Source of the DNA: a virus
IMG/VR virus record: IMGVR_UViG_3300031787_000077
Location: 1 to 64,000 of that record
DNA: 64,000 nucleotides
Strand: one strand, 5' to 3'
The stretch's first letter is position 1, and every line of letters starts with the position of its first letter. The notes beneath the pieces are model-generated. The model was not told the origin of the DNA. It saw nothing but the letters and a program-made list of their open reading frames with translations, and made no database searches. The translations under genes and the position numbers were made by a program. This document shows, piece by piece, positions 52,261 to 60,158 of this stretch.

Positions 52261-53394
52261 ATGCAAAAACTAATTAACGAAATAAAACTAGATTTTGATG
52301 ATGTTTTGATTAGACCAAAAAGGTCCACACTCAACAGCAGATCAGAAGTTGATTTATCAAGAACCTTCAAGTTTGCACATTCTCCTAGAGAATTAACTTG
52401 TGTGCCGATTATGGTTGCTAATATGGATACTGTTGGAACAGTAGGTATGGCTAAGTCATTAACACAACATAAAGCGATAACCTGTTTACATAAGCATTAT
52501 GACTCAGACACTCTGATTAAGCTATTTACTTTAAAACCATCTACTGAGCTGATATGGTATTCTACAGGAACTTCTCAAAAAGATTTATCAAAACTAGAAG
52601 GGGTTTTTTATACTATCAGAGCAAGTGGTGGGTATATTCCTAATGTGTGCTTGGATGTGGCAAATGGATATACAGAACAATTTGTCAAAACTGCCGCACA
52701 CTTACGCAAATCTTTTCCAGAAATTATTTTAATGGCTGGGAATGTGGTTACTCCAGAAATGACTGAAGAACTTATTCTTCATGGCAAAGTTGATATAGTC
52801 AAGGTTGGTATAGGCTCAGGTAGTGTTTGCACCACACGTTTAAAAACGGGCGTGGGATACCCTCAATTGAGCGCTATAATGGAATGCGCCGACGCTGCTC
52901 ATGGTCTAAAAGGTCATTTATGTAGCGATGGAGGATGTAAAATTGTTGGAGATATTTGTAAGGCATTTGGTGGTAATAGTGATTTTGTAATGCTTGGTAG
53001 TATGTTTGCTGGAGCGGATGAGTGTGAGGGAGAATGGGAATATGAATATCGCGGAGCCATAATTAATAACGACAACACTGTACTCTGTGAGTGGTGGCAG
53101 CCGAACGATCCTGGTTCACAAACAGAAAAAAGAAAAAAAACGTTTAAGTATTATGGAATGAGCAGTAAAAACGCGATGGACAAACACCATAATGGAGTAG
53201 CAGATTACAGAACAGCAGAGGGTAAATGTGTTACTGTTCCATATAAAGGACCAGCATCAGAAATTATACAAGATATCTATGGTGGCTTAAGAAGCGCATG
53301 CACATATATTGGAGCAAATAATATAAAAGATTTTGGCAAAAAAACAACATTTATACAAGTTAATAACACTCATAATAAGGTATATGAAAAATGA
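52261..53394 (+). CDS. guaC: GMP reductase (IMPDH/GMPR family), 377 aa
   Basis: TIM-barrel IMPDH/GMPR motifs: FDDVLIRPKRSTLNSR, VANMDTVGT, VKVGIGSGSVCTTRLK (catalytic Cys), GVGYPQLSAIMECADAAHGL, YYGMSSKNAMDKHH and VPYKGPASEI, ending in a GLRSACTY block. No CBS insertion. GMP reductase (NADPH) turns GMP into IMP. In a phage this adjusts the purine pool, possibly for a modified or altered DNA composition. Confidence 0.88.
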   Translation: MQKLINEIKLDFDDVLIRPKRSTLNSRSEVDLSRTFKFAHSPRELTCVPIMVANMDTVGTVGMAKSLTQHKAITCLHKHYDSDTLIKLFTLKPSTELIWYSTGTSQKDLSKLEGVFYTIRASGGYIPNVCLDVANGYTEQFVKTAAHLRKSFPEIILMAGNVVTPEMTEELILHGKVDIVKVGIGSGSVCTTRLKTGVGYPQLSAIMECADAAHGLKGHLCSDGGCKIVGDICKAFGGNSDFVMLGSMFAGADECEGEWEYEYRGAIINNDNTVLCEWWQPNDPGSQTEKRKKTFKYYGMSSKNAMDKHHNGVADYRTAEGKCVTVPYKGPASEIIQDIYGGLRSACTYIGANNIKDFGKKTTFIQVNNTHNKVYEK

Positions 53395-54464
53395 ATATTT
53401 TTTCTCCAGTTAGTGCGCATACAGGATATGGTTTAGTTGGATATAATATATGGAAACATATCTATAATCATAGTCCTGAGAAGACCACATTATTTTTACA
53501 AGGACAAGGTAGTTTTGAACAAAATTGGGATATATCTGCCTTAAAACAAAGTATTGATAATAGAATTCATTTTAATAAAGATGCTCCATGCTTTAAGCTA
53601 TGGCATGGTAATGACTTATTTACTAGAACTATTGGTAATTCTAAGTATGGAGTATTGTCATTTTTTGAAATTGATAAACTAACTCCTATAGAAAAAGTAA
53701 GCTATAATAGTGCTGATATTATTATGATGCCATCATTATGGGCAAAAAATGTCTTAGAAAATAATGGTGTGACCAAACCAATAGTAGTTATACCACAAGG
53801 CGTAGATACCACTATTTTTAATGGACTAGTTTCGCCTCCAGATAAAGAAACCAGAAACACATTTGTCTTTTTAAATGTAGGCAAGTGGGAAGTACGTAAA
53901 GGTCATGATATATTAGTAGATATGTTTAATAATGCTTTTAATGAAGAAGATGATGTGGAATTATGGATGATTAATCATAATCCTTTTTTAAATAATGAAC
54001 AAACTAAACAGTGGGGTGAATTATATTCGTCATCTAAATTGGGTTCAAAGATTAGATTTTTTCCACGACTACCAGATCAAGCAACATTGTCTAAAGTTAT
54101 GTCATATGCTGATTGTGGAATATTTCCATCAAGAGGAGAAGGATGGAATAATGAAGCTTTAGAGATGATGGCAATGAATAAACCAGTTATTATCACAAAC
54201 TATTCGGCGCACACACAGTTTTGCAATAAAGATAATTCATATTTAATTGATATTCAAGAAACAGAGTCTGCATTTGATAATATGTGGTTTCATGGCGAAG
54301 GTAATTGGGCCACAATTGGTCCTGATCAAATAGACCAAAGTATAGAACATATGAGATATGTCTATAAAAATAATATTAGAACAAATCCTAGTGGACTACA
54401 AACAGCACAAGATCATTCTTGGACTAAAACGGCCAATAGCATCATATCTACTATGTATAGTTAA
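53391..54464 (+). CDS. GT4-family glycosyltransferase, 357 aa
   Basis: NVGKWEVRKGHDILVDMFN and FPSRGEGWNNEALEMMAMNK, with PVIITNYSAHT, match the GT4 retaining-transferase C-terminal domain (E-x7-E motif). An N-terminal Rossmann half opens MNIFSPVSAHTGYGLVGYN. Acceptor unknown. Together with GT genes at 43767, 46742 and 49431 the phage carries four sugar transferases. Confidence 0.85.
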   Translation: MNIFSPVSAHTGYGLVGYNIWKHIYNHSPEKTTLFLQGQGSFEQNWDISALKQSIDNRIHFNKDAPCFKLWHGNDLFTRTIGNSKYGVLSFFEIDKLTPIEKVSYNSADIIMMPSLWAKNVLENNGVTKPIVVIPQGVDTTIFNGLVSPPDKETRNTFVFLNVGKWEVRKGHDILVDMFNNAFNEEDDVELWMINHNPFLNNEQTKQWGELYSSSKLGSKIRFFPRLPDQATLSKVMSYADCGIFPSRGEGWNNEALEMMAMNKPVIITNYSAHTQFCNKDNSYLIDIQETESAFDNMWFHGEGNWATIGPDQIDQSIEHMRYVYKNNIRTNPSGLQTAQDHSWTKTANSIISTMYS

Positions 54465-54485
54465 TTGGTGTAATCAAATTAAATA
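54465..54485 (+). promoter_or_regulatory. candidate late promoter (TTGGTGTAATC then ATTAAATA)
   Basis: TTGGTGTAATCAAATTA followed by AAATAGGAG in the 32-base gap before the virion-associated gene. Matches the TTGGTGTA element found before other late-type genes. Weak on its own. Confidence 0.35.
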
Positions 54486-54496
54486 GGAGATACTAT

Positions 54497-55006
54497 ATGC
54501 CAATACCAAAAAGAAAACAAAACGAAGACAAAAACACTTATGTGTCTCGTTGCATGGGTAATGAGACGATGAAAAAGGACTATCCAGACTCAAAACAAAG
54601 AGTAGCCATCTGTTTAGGACAAACACGCACAAAAAGTAATCTCATAGAAGAAGTTCATGATGAGCTTTTTGCTAAAAATTGTTCATGGGATGATGAGTGG
54701 GATGAGTTTGTATGGGAAGTAGAAGCTAAAGAGATTTTTGATGAAGAAGGCAAGAGTTTAGGATCAGAATATCAGGGGAGAAAAGTAACACTAAATAAGC
54801 CCTTTAGAACACCAGATGGTCCAAAGAAATTTGCTGTTTATGTAAAAAATGAAAGTGGTAATGTTGTGATTGTACGTTTTGGTGATCCTAATATGAAAAT
54901 CAAGAAAAATATTCCAGAGCGTAGAAAAAGCTTTAGGGCTCGACACAATTGTGATAATCCGGGTCCAAAATTTAAAGCCCGATATTGGGCTTGTAAGTCA
55001 TGGTAA
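54497..55006 (+). CDS. conserved virion-associated phage protein, 169 aa
   Basis: Two well-known blocks: an N-terminal part with YVSRCMGNETMKKDYPDSKQ, RVAICLGQ, and a C-terminal GPKKFAVYVKNESGNVV, FGDPNMKIKKN, RKSFRARHNCDNPGPK, ARYWACKSW. The C-terminal block is common in tailed phages in or near head-maturation and scaffold genes. It probably belongs to capsid assembly. GGAGA precedes the ATG. Confidence 0.75.
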   Translation: MPIPKRKQNEDKNTYVSRCMGNETMKKDYPDSKQRVAICLGQTRTKSNLIEEVHDELFAKNCSWDDEWDEFVWEVEAKEIFDEEGKSLGSEYQGRKVTLNKPFRTPDGPKKFAVYVKNESGNVVIVRFGDPNMKIKKNIPERRKSFRARHNCDNPGPKFKARYWACKSW

Positions 55007-55028
55007 TAAAAAAATAAGGAGAATAACT

Positions 55029-55517
55029 ATGTCTGAACGCATCAAAGATATTTTAAATTCTGTTAATGAAACTCTTCATAACACAAAATCTCAAGATACT
55101 GACTTTACTGAAGTTGAAGAAATGGAAGTTGAAAGTCCAGAAATGGAATTGATGGAATATAAAAACGATTTTTATCAAATGAGTGTTGGTGCCATAAAAT
55201 CAATTGCCACACACGCAAATGTTATCCTACAAGCATTAGATAATCCTAGCGTAAAGGAAGCCTTGACAGAAAGCTGGCTACAGGGTAAAATCGCCGTGAC
55301 CGAAGATTATATGATCACGATCCACAATTTTGTCATGTTTGGTAAAACAGAAACCGATACTGAAGGTAGCGTTTCTGAACACGCCACAAATGGCGATAAA
55401 CCTGGACTGTGGGATAATATTCGTAAGAAAAAGGAAAAGATGGGCAAAAATTATCGACCAGCTAAACCTGGAGATAAAGATAGACCCGATCCAGAACAAT
55501 GGAAAAAATTAACTTAG
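55029..55517 (+). CDS. conserved phage structural-region protein, 162 aa
   Basis: AAGGAGAATAAC leads to ATG 55029. Acidic N-terminus (FTEVEEMEVESPEMELMEY), helical middle, and a conserved end: GLWDNIRKKKEKMGKNYRPA then KPGDKDRPDPEQW. That end is widespread in phage structural neighbourhoods. Specific role unknown. Confidence 0.7.
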   Translation: MSERIKDILNSVNETLHNTKSQDTDFTEVEEMEVESPEMELMEYKNDFYQMSVGAIKSIATHANVILQALDNPSVKEALTESWLQGKIAVTEDYMITIHNFVMFGKTETDTEGSVSEHATNGDKPGLWDNIRKKKEKMGKNYRPAKPGDKDRPDPEQWKKLT

Positions 55518-55524
55518 TAGTTAA

Positions 55525-55536
55525 TTAGTATAAATA
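55525..55536 (+). promoter_or_regulatory. candidate late promoter with TATAAATA
   Basis: TTAGTATAAATA, containing TATAAATA (55529-55536), identical to the T4 late core, 31 bases before the sigma-factor gene. May provide late or autoregulated expression of the sigma factor. Confidence 0.45.
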
Positions 55537-55566
55537 CTAGGACTCTTATTAAGGATTAAATAAAAC

Positions 55567-56223
55567 ATGATAGATATTGTATCTGTTGGTAATCAAAAAT
55601 TATCTTATAAAGACCATGCTGATATTCAATTTGAGTCTTTACCATTCTATTTAGAATTAGCACAAAAAGCCATATCTAAATTTGGTAAGAACTTTTCTGC
55701 AAATATTAGCAAGGAAATGTTGAGAAGTGAGGACGCTATAGCGTCGGTAGCAAACTGTATAATGATGGCAGATTGGAGATGGGATAAAGATCGGAAGGGA
55801 GATTCTGGTTTACAAAAAACTAAATATTCTTATAGAAATCAGTGCGCTATTTGGGCAATCAAAAGCTATATCAGCCGTAAGAAGAATAAAAAGAGTAAAA
55901 GAGGTATCGAGATCAATGGCTGCTATGATAGCGAACAAGATTACTCATTATTAGATATCTTATGTATTGAAAATGAATGTCCAGTTGAAACACTACAAAA
56001 TAAAGAAGAAGATCAAAATCTTAAAAATTATTTTAAGCAAATATTAGATCCTAACAATAAATTGCTCTCAGAAAGACAGTCTCAATATATCAAAATGTAT
56101 TATTTTGAGAATAAGACATTTGCTGAAATCGGCAAAAGGTTTTCTGTAACCAGAGAGGCCGTAAGACAAGGTATCAAAAAGGCAATTATAAAAATTAAGG
56201 AGGTTAGCGAAGCACATGCCTAA
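55567..56223 (+). CDS. phage sigma factor (gp55-like), 218 aa
   Basis: A sigma-region-2-like segment (AIASVANCIMMADWRWD, YSYRNQCAIWAIKSYISRK) and a C-terminal region 4 helix-turn-helix: LSERQSQYIKMYYFENKTF, AEIGKRFSVTREAVRQGIKK. Region 1 and most of region 3 are missing, as in T4 gp55, the late-gene sigma. Probably directs host RNA polymerase to the TATAAATA/TTGGTGTA sites. Located with virion genes. Confidence 0.8.
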   Translation: MIDIVSVGNQKLSYKDHADIQFESLPFYLELAQKAISKFGKNFSANISKEMLRSEDAIASVANCIMMADWRWDKDRKGDSGLQKTKYSYRNQCAIWAIKSYISRKKNKKSKRGIEINGCYDSEQDYSLLDILCIENECPVETLQNKEEDQNLKNYFKQILDPNNKLLSERQSQYIKMYYFENKTFAEIGKRFSVTREAVRQGIKKAIIKIKEVSEAHA

Positions 56224-56614
56224 TGTTAAAATATTATTGAGTGTTATTAGTGCGGAACCAACAAGAAATGAAAAATACGTCTTATCTTCAACAGATCATC
56301 AAATAATATTCCCATCATTTGAATTAGTATCTGGTGATAAGATTGAAGATGAAATTATAAATTTTTTGGGTAATTTTTTTGGACCACTAGCCCTGAAAGG
56401 CCACGCCTCCAGTTTAGGATTGTTGAGTGTGAATCATCATAATGTTCAAAATCTGCTAGACTGCAAAAATACCATATATATACTATATGGTTTAGTAACT
56501 CATAAACTACCAATTTATAATTCTGGTGTGGTATGGAAATCTTTTAATTTTTTAGATCTATCTATACCAAATGAACTAGCAATTATTGGTGAAACTATCA
56601 GATTAGGATTTTAA
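56216..56614 (+). CDS. hypothetical protein in the head-gene block, 132 aa
   Basis: Mixed alpha/beta protein (VKILLSVISAEPTRNEKYV; GPLALKGHASSLGLLSV; IYILYGLVTHKLPIYN). No family recognised. Position between the sigma factor and the prohead protease suggests a structural or assembly role. Confidence 0.6.
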   Translation: MPNVKILLSVISAEPTRNEKYVLSSTDHQIIFPSFELVSGDKIEDEIINFLGNFFGPLALKGHASSLGLLSVNHHNVQNLLDCKNTIYILYGLVTHKLPIYNSGVVWKSFNFLDLSIPNELAIIGETIRLGF

Positions 56615-56941
56615 ATGATATTAAGCATATTCAAAAAAATATTTAATAAAAAATCACAAAAAATTACTAAATTAGAATTTAATCTTGATGATAGTATAAT
56701 CAATACAATCTTTTATCATTATGACGAAACCACTGAGGATGCCCATAAAATAGCTAACATAATTTATGCTTTAAATACAGGATTATTATCAAAACAAATT
56801 ATAGATAGTATAATTAGTCTGAAAACTAATAATAAACAATTTATTACAGATATTTTAAGTAGAATAAACTATTTAAGCACCTTAACATTAGATAATGTTG
56901 TAGTAACTCCACTGGAAACTTTTAATAAAAATGCAAAATAA
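56615..56941 (+). CDS. hypothetical helical protein, 108 aa
   Basis: Basic N-terminus (IFKKIFNKKSQKITK), then helices (TTEDAHKIANIIYALNTGLL; IIDSIISLKTNNKQF). Possibly a virion or assembly component. No family recognised. Begins immediately after the previous stop. Confidence 0.6.
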   Translation: MILSIFKKIFNKKSQKITKLEFNLDDSIINTIFYHYDETTEDAHKIANIIYALNTGLLSKQIIDSIISLKTNNKQFITDILSRINYLSTLTLDNVVVTPLETFNKNAK

Positions 56942-57359
56942 TCCTACTATAGTTTGGGAAAAATGGGTTGATCCATACGGAAATAATCCAGAAGATATAG
57001 AGTGGCCAGGATATGATTCTGATCATATTATTGATGATCATGATGAAGAATCTGAACACAAGCCTAAAGTTAGCAAAATTAATGCTATAGTCACTTCGAT
57101 GGGTATTATTCCATTTAATGAACATACAGATTGTAGTAAAATTTTTAATTTTTGGGTAGGACACACCAATTTTAGTATTACTCAATATATTGCTCATATT
57201 TTGCAGTCTATAGAGGGGGTTGAGACTTTGGATATATTTACTAGATATAGATTTAGAATAGCATTTGGTAAGGCGTTTGATGATAGACAAGTGATGGATA
57301 CTATAAATAGTAAAATCAAAACATTATTTATCACAAATGCCAATGAATCCGAATTTTGA
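56931..57359 (+). CDS. conserved phage protein of the head region, 142 aa
   Basis: WEKWVDPYGNNPEDIEWPGY opening, acidic middle (IIDDHDEESEHKPK), then FNFWVGHTNFSITQYIAHIL and RYRFRIAFGKAFDDRQVMD. Related conserved proteins are found near head genes of large phages. Function unknown. Overlaps the protease start. Confidence 0.65.
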   Translation: MQNNPTIVWEKWVDPYGNNPEDIEWPGYDSDHIIDDHDEESEHKPKVSKINAIVTSMGIIPFNEHTDCSKIFNFWVGHTNFSITQYIAHILQSIEGVETLDIFTRYRFRIAFGKAFDDRQVMDTINSKIKTLFITNANESEF

Positions 57360-58014
57360 ACAAAAATTATCCAATATCCATCATTATGGTATTGATCCAG
57401 AAAATAGAGAAATATTTCTCCATTCACACATGATGGATTGCGAGGATGAAAATGGCGTAGATTATAGATGTGCTGTGACTTTTGAAAAAAATTTACGCTA
57501 CCTTAATACCATATCATTTGATCCTATTATTATACATATGCATATGCCGGGCGGCGATTGGTCGGATTGTTTGGGTATATATGACGCTATGCAACACTCA
57601 CAATCTCCCATTGCCTGCGTAGCATATGCTAAAGCAGAATCTGCTAGTGGTGTTATTTTCCAAGCGGCCGATCTGAGAATATTAATGCCTAATGCATATA
57701 TGCTTATTCATTATGGGTCTTTATCACTAGATGGTGAACACAAAGCGGCCCTTAGTAATCTAAAATGGAACGAACAAGAAGCATCAAAAATGATAGAAAT
57801 TTTTACAGAGAAATGCTGCTTGTCTCCAATGGCTAAAGAAAAAATGTGGAAAAAATCAATGATAAAAAAACATATAACCTCCCAACTGTCTAATAAATCA
57901 GATTGGATACTTACAGCTAACGAATCGGTGTATTATGGTTTTGCTGATGGTATATTTGGCACATCACCATATCAATCCATAGAACACATCAAGAAAAAAT
58001 TAGCGAAAAAATAA
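57337..58014 (+). CDS. ClpP-like prohead protease, 225 aa
   Basis: IIIHMHMPGGDWSDCLGIYD, CVAYAKAESASGVIFQAAD (Ser102) and YMLIHYGSLS (His125) follow the ClpP/S14 active-site pattern, and the 220-residue size is typical. Prohead proteases of this type trim scaffold and capsid proteins during maturation. It lies directly ahead of the DeoC-like gene and structural proteins. Confidence 0.85.
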   Translation: MPMNPNFEQKLSNIHHYGIDPENREIFLHSHMMDCEDENGVDYRCAVTFEKNLRYLNTISFDPIIIHMHMPGGDWSDCLGIYDAMQHSQSPIACVAYAKAESASGVIFQAADLRILMPNAYMLIHYGSLSLDGEHKAALSNLKWNEQEASKMIEIFTEKCCLSPMAKEKMWKKSMIKKHITSQLSNKSDWILTANESVYYGFADGIFGTSPYQSIEHIKKKLAKK

Positions 58015-58652
58015 TGTTTATAGAATACTATATTACTAATATAGACGAAAAAGAAATTGAACTAAAAAATAATATAGAACAAATTATACAATACCCCATA
58101 TCAGGCATAGTAGCGTCTCATCCACAAAGCAAATTTATAAAAAAAAATTTTCCTAATATTCGTACCGGTTGCTTTGTAGATTATCCCATAGCTAATAATG
58201 ATATTGATCGTAGACCAGATTTAATCAAAGACGCAATCAGTATTGAATGTAATTATATTAATATTACCATACCATTCTATTATATTATTAATAGAAAATA
58301 TAATAAATTTAGAGAAGATATAAAAAAAAATTTAGATATCTGTAACTCCCATTCTATAGAATTAAGATATATTCTAGAATATCGTAAATTTGATCACCAG
58401 CTATTATTAAAGGTTTGTGAAATTCTATTAGAAAATCAGATCAATACCATATATCCTTCAACGGGACTGTTTTTAGATAATATCGAAGACAATACTATAG
58501 CATGTGCCTATCTCAATAATAAAACAGGCATTAATACTATTGTAAATGGTAATATTTGGAAAAAAGACCAAATCACACAAATACATAAAATTCAACCATA
58601 TGGATTTAGTACAAATCAAATAGAGACTGTAAAGCTTGCTTTAATACCATAA
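58014..58652 (+). CDS. DeoC-like aldolase (TIM barrel), 212 aa
   Basis: ISGIVASHPQSKFIKKNFPN, IRTGCFVDYPIANNDIDRRP, LIKDAISIECNYINI, LEYRKFDHQLLLKVCEIL and NQINTIYPSTGLFLDNIED follow the deoxyribose-phosphate-aldolase pattern, although the classical Schiff-base Lys is not obvious to me. Overlaps the protease gene by one base. Why an aldolase-like protein sits in the capsid block is unclear; it may be structural. Confidence 0.6.
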   Translation: MFIEYYITNIDEKEIELKNNIEQIIQYPISGIVASHPQSKFIKKNFPNIRTGCFVDYPIANNDIDRRPDLIKDAISIECNYINITIPFYYIINRKYNKFREDIKKNLDICNSHSIELRYILEYRKFDHQLLLKVCEILLENQINTIYPSTGLFLDNIEDNTIACAYLNNKTGINTIVNGNIWKKDQITQIHKIQPYGFSTNQIETVKLALIP

Positions 58653-58663
58653 TAATAATAGCC

Positions 58664-58697
58664 AATAAATATACAAACTTATGTTATTTGGTGTATA
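58664..58697 (+). promoter_or_regulatory. candidate late promoter (AATAAATA plus TTTGGTGTATA)
   Basis: AATAAATA (58664-58671) and TTTGGTGTATA (58687-58697) in the 90-base gap before the structural gene at 58743. Same two elements as in the gaps before 31539 and 41810, with a longer spacing. Confidence 0.4.
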
Positions 58698-58742
58698 GAA
58701 CTTTGAATCTCATATTAATGCAAATTTTCATGGAGAAAACAA

Positions 58743-59345
58743 ATGCCTATTACACAAATTGTAGCAGTAAAAGCTGATGGTAGTGAGTATAATACAGTAC
58801 CACCCAATGCCACGGGTAGTGGTGCTGGCGGTAATGGCGGTTCTGTTGCTAAAGCCTCAGACTCGTCTTTGCTTGATGGCGTAAGTGTGGCACGATATGA
58901 TGCTGGTGTTTTTGGTTCGACCGTTTTAGATAATAATCATATTGATAAGGCTTTATCTGGCGGCACTTTAGCTTATAATAATCCTGGCCCAATAGCCAAA
59001 AAGATTACTTCAGATCTTAATGGATCAGCAAATGATGTGCTTCGTAGTGGCGCTGCTCAACCAACATTAGTTCAGAGTATCCATAAGATTCAAGTAGAAG
59101 GTATGGGGTATGCTGAAGGTGTTAGAACCACAAAGACTACTTCTGCTATTAGAGGTGGCTACTGGAATATTTACAATGGTCAATTTGCTGGTGGCTATCC
59201 TCAGTCATCTGTTGATGTATTGAGTTTAGCTCCTTCATATCAAGATAGTGCTGCTAATCCTACACGAGCCATACCGGGTAGAATTACATATAAAACATCA
59301 GCACCAGTATCAGTAAATACTAATTACAAAAAGAAAACTGGCTGA
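58743..59345 (+). CDS. virion structural protein, 200 aa
   Basis: ATGGAGAAAACAA precedes the ATG. Gly/Ser/Ala-rich, low-complexity start (TGSGAGGNGGSVAKASDSS) and a beta-rich body (GYWNIYNGQFAGGYPQSS; GRITYKTSAPVSV). Composition and position indicate a virion component, perhaps a head decoration or fibre-associated protein. No specific family. Confidence 0.65.
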   Translation: MPITQIVAVKADGSEYNTVPPNATGSGAGGNGGSVAKASDSSLLDGVSVARYDAGVFGSTVLDNNHIDKALSGGTLAYNNPGPIAKKITSDLNGSANDVLRSGAAQPTLVQSIHKIQVEGMGYAEGVRTTKTTSAIRGGYWNIYNGQFAGGYPQSSVDVLSLAPSYQDSAANPTRAIPGRITYKTSAPVSVNTNYKKKTG

Positions 59346-59378
59346 TAATTTATATAAGCCTCATACTGATTTAGTGTA

Positions 59379-59410
59379 TATAAGCTAGTAGAGTATTCTG
59401 CTAGCTTATA
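59379..59410 (+). terminator. 10-bp hairpin between structural genes
   Basis: TATAAGCTAG (59379-59388) pairs perfectly with CTAGCTTATA (59401-59410), with a 12-base loop, then TTCTTTAATG. The T run is short, so termination may be weak; it could instead be a processing site. It overlaps a TTTAGTGTATATA element that resembles the candidate late promoters. Confidence 0.5.
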
Positions 59411-59428
59411 TTCTTTAATGAGGTCTCT

Positions 59429-59749
59429 ATGAGTGAAACTATTATACATTTCTGGGAAAATATTGCTACTACTAGCATAGGAATTATTGTGACCATGTTA
59501 GGATTTTGGGTGGCTATTGGCCGTAAAATGGTCACTAAAAGTGAAGTGCTTGAAATAGTTAAAAATGAAAGCCCCTATCTGATTGATAGGCAGTTTATCA
59601 TGGAAAGATTAGCCATGAATAAAGAAACTCAGGCCGCATTTGCTAATGCTTTACAACGCAATACTGAAGTTATGAATGATCTTAAGGTTCAATTAGCAAC
59701 ACTAGGTAAAACTCTAGAAGCTTTAGAAGATAGAATAGAAAGAGCATAG
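59429..59749 (+). CDS. membrane-anchored coiled-coil protein, 106 aa
   Basis: One hydrophobic segment (SIGIIVTMLGFWVAIG) near the N-terminus and a long helix (LKVQLATLGKTLEALEDRI). Similar proteins occur in phage structural or lysis blocks; holin-like topology is possible. Follows ATGAGG. Confidence 0.6.
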   Translation: MSETIIHFWENIATTSIGIIVTMLGFWVAIGRKMVTKSEVLEIVKNESPYLIDRQFIMERLAMNKETQAAFANALQRNTEVMNDLKVQLATLGKTLEALEDRIERA

Positions 59750-59753
59750 ACTT

Positions 59754-60155
59754 ATGAAAGCATCATTATATGATTTTGCAATTGATCAGGGCAGTTCTTT
59801 TAGATTATCATTTATTTATAAAGATGCCCAAGGTAATCCTATTGACTTAACTGGGTGGTGCGCACGACTAATTTGGAAAACAAACAAAGGAGATGTTCAA
59901 ACATTTATTACCACAAATGTAGATTATACAATATATAAATTTACTATTGATCCCTTGTTGGGTAAAGTAACTTTACTTTTGCCGCCATCAACAACTAATA
60001 ACTTAGCGTTTAATACCGCTAAATATGATTTAGAACTTCAAAGCGATGATGAGATTTATACAGGGGCTGGTAAAAATATAATTAGATTACTATATGGTAA
60101 TATTACTCTTAATCCAAGATTTAGTAAAACTGATACCTTATTAAACTGTGATTAA
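59754..60155 (+). CDS. tail/baseplate-type protein, BppU-like N-terminal fold, 133 aa
   Basis: DFAIDQGSSFRLSFIYKDAQ, GNPIDLTGWCARLIW and KYDLELQSDDEIYTG, then NIIRLLYGNITLNPRFS. This is the beta-sandwich pattern found in phage baseplate-upper and fibre-base proteins (Q-G-x-x-F-x-x, D-L-T-G-x-x-A-R, Y-D-L-E-L). Located directly upstream of the fibre gene. Probably the fibre attachment protein. Confidence 0.7.
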   Translation: MKASLYDFAIDQGSSFRLSFIYKDAQGNPIDLTGWCARLIWKTNKGDVQTFITTNVDYTIYKFTIDPLLGKVTLLLPPSTTNNLAFNTAKYDLELQSDDEIYTGAGKNIIRLLYGNITLNPRFSKTDTLLNCD

Positions 60156-60158
60156 AAT

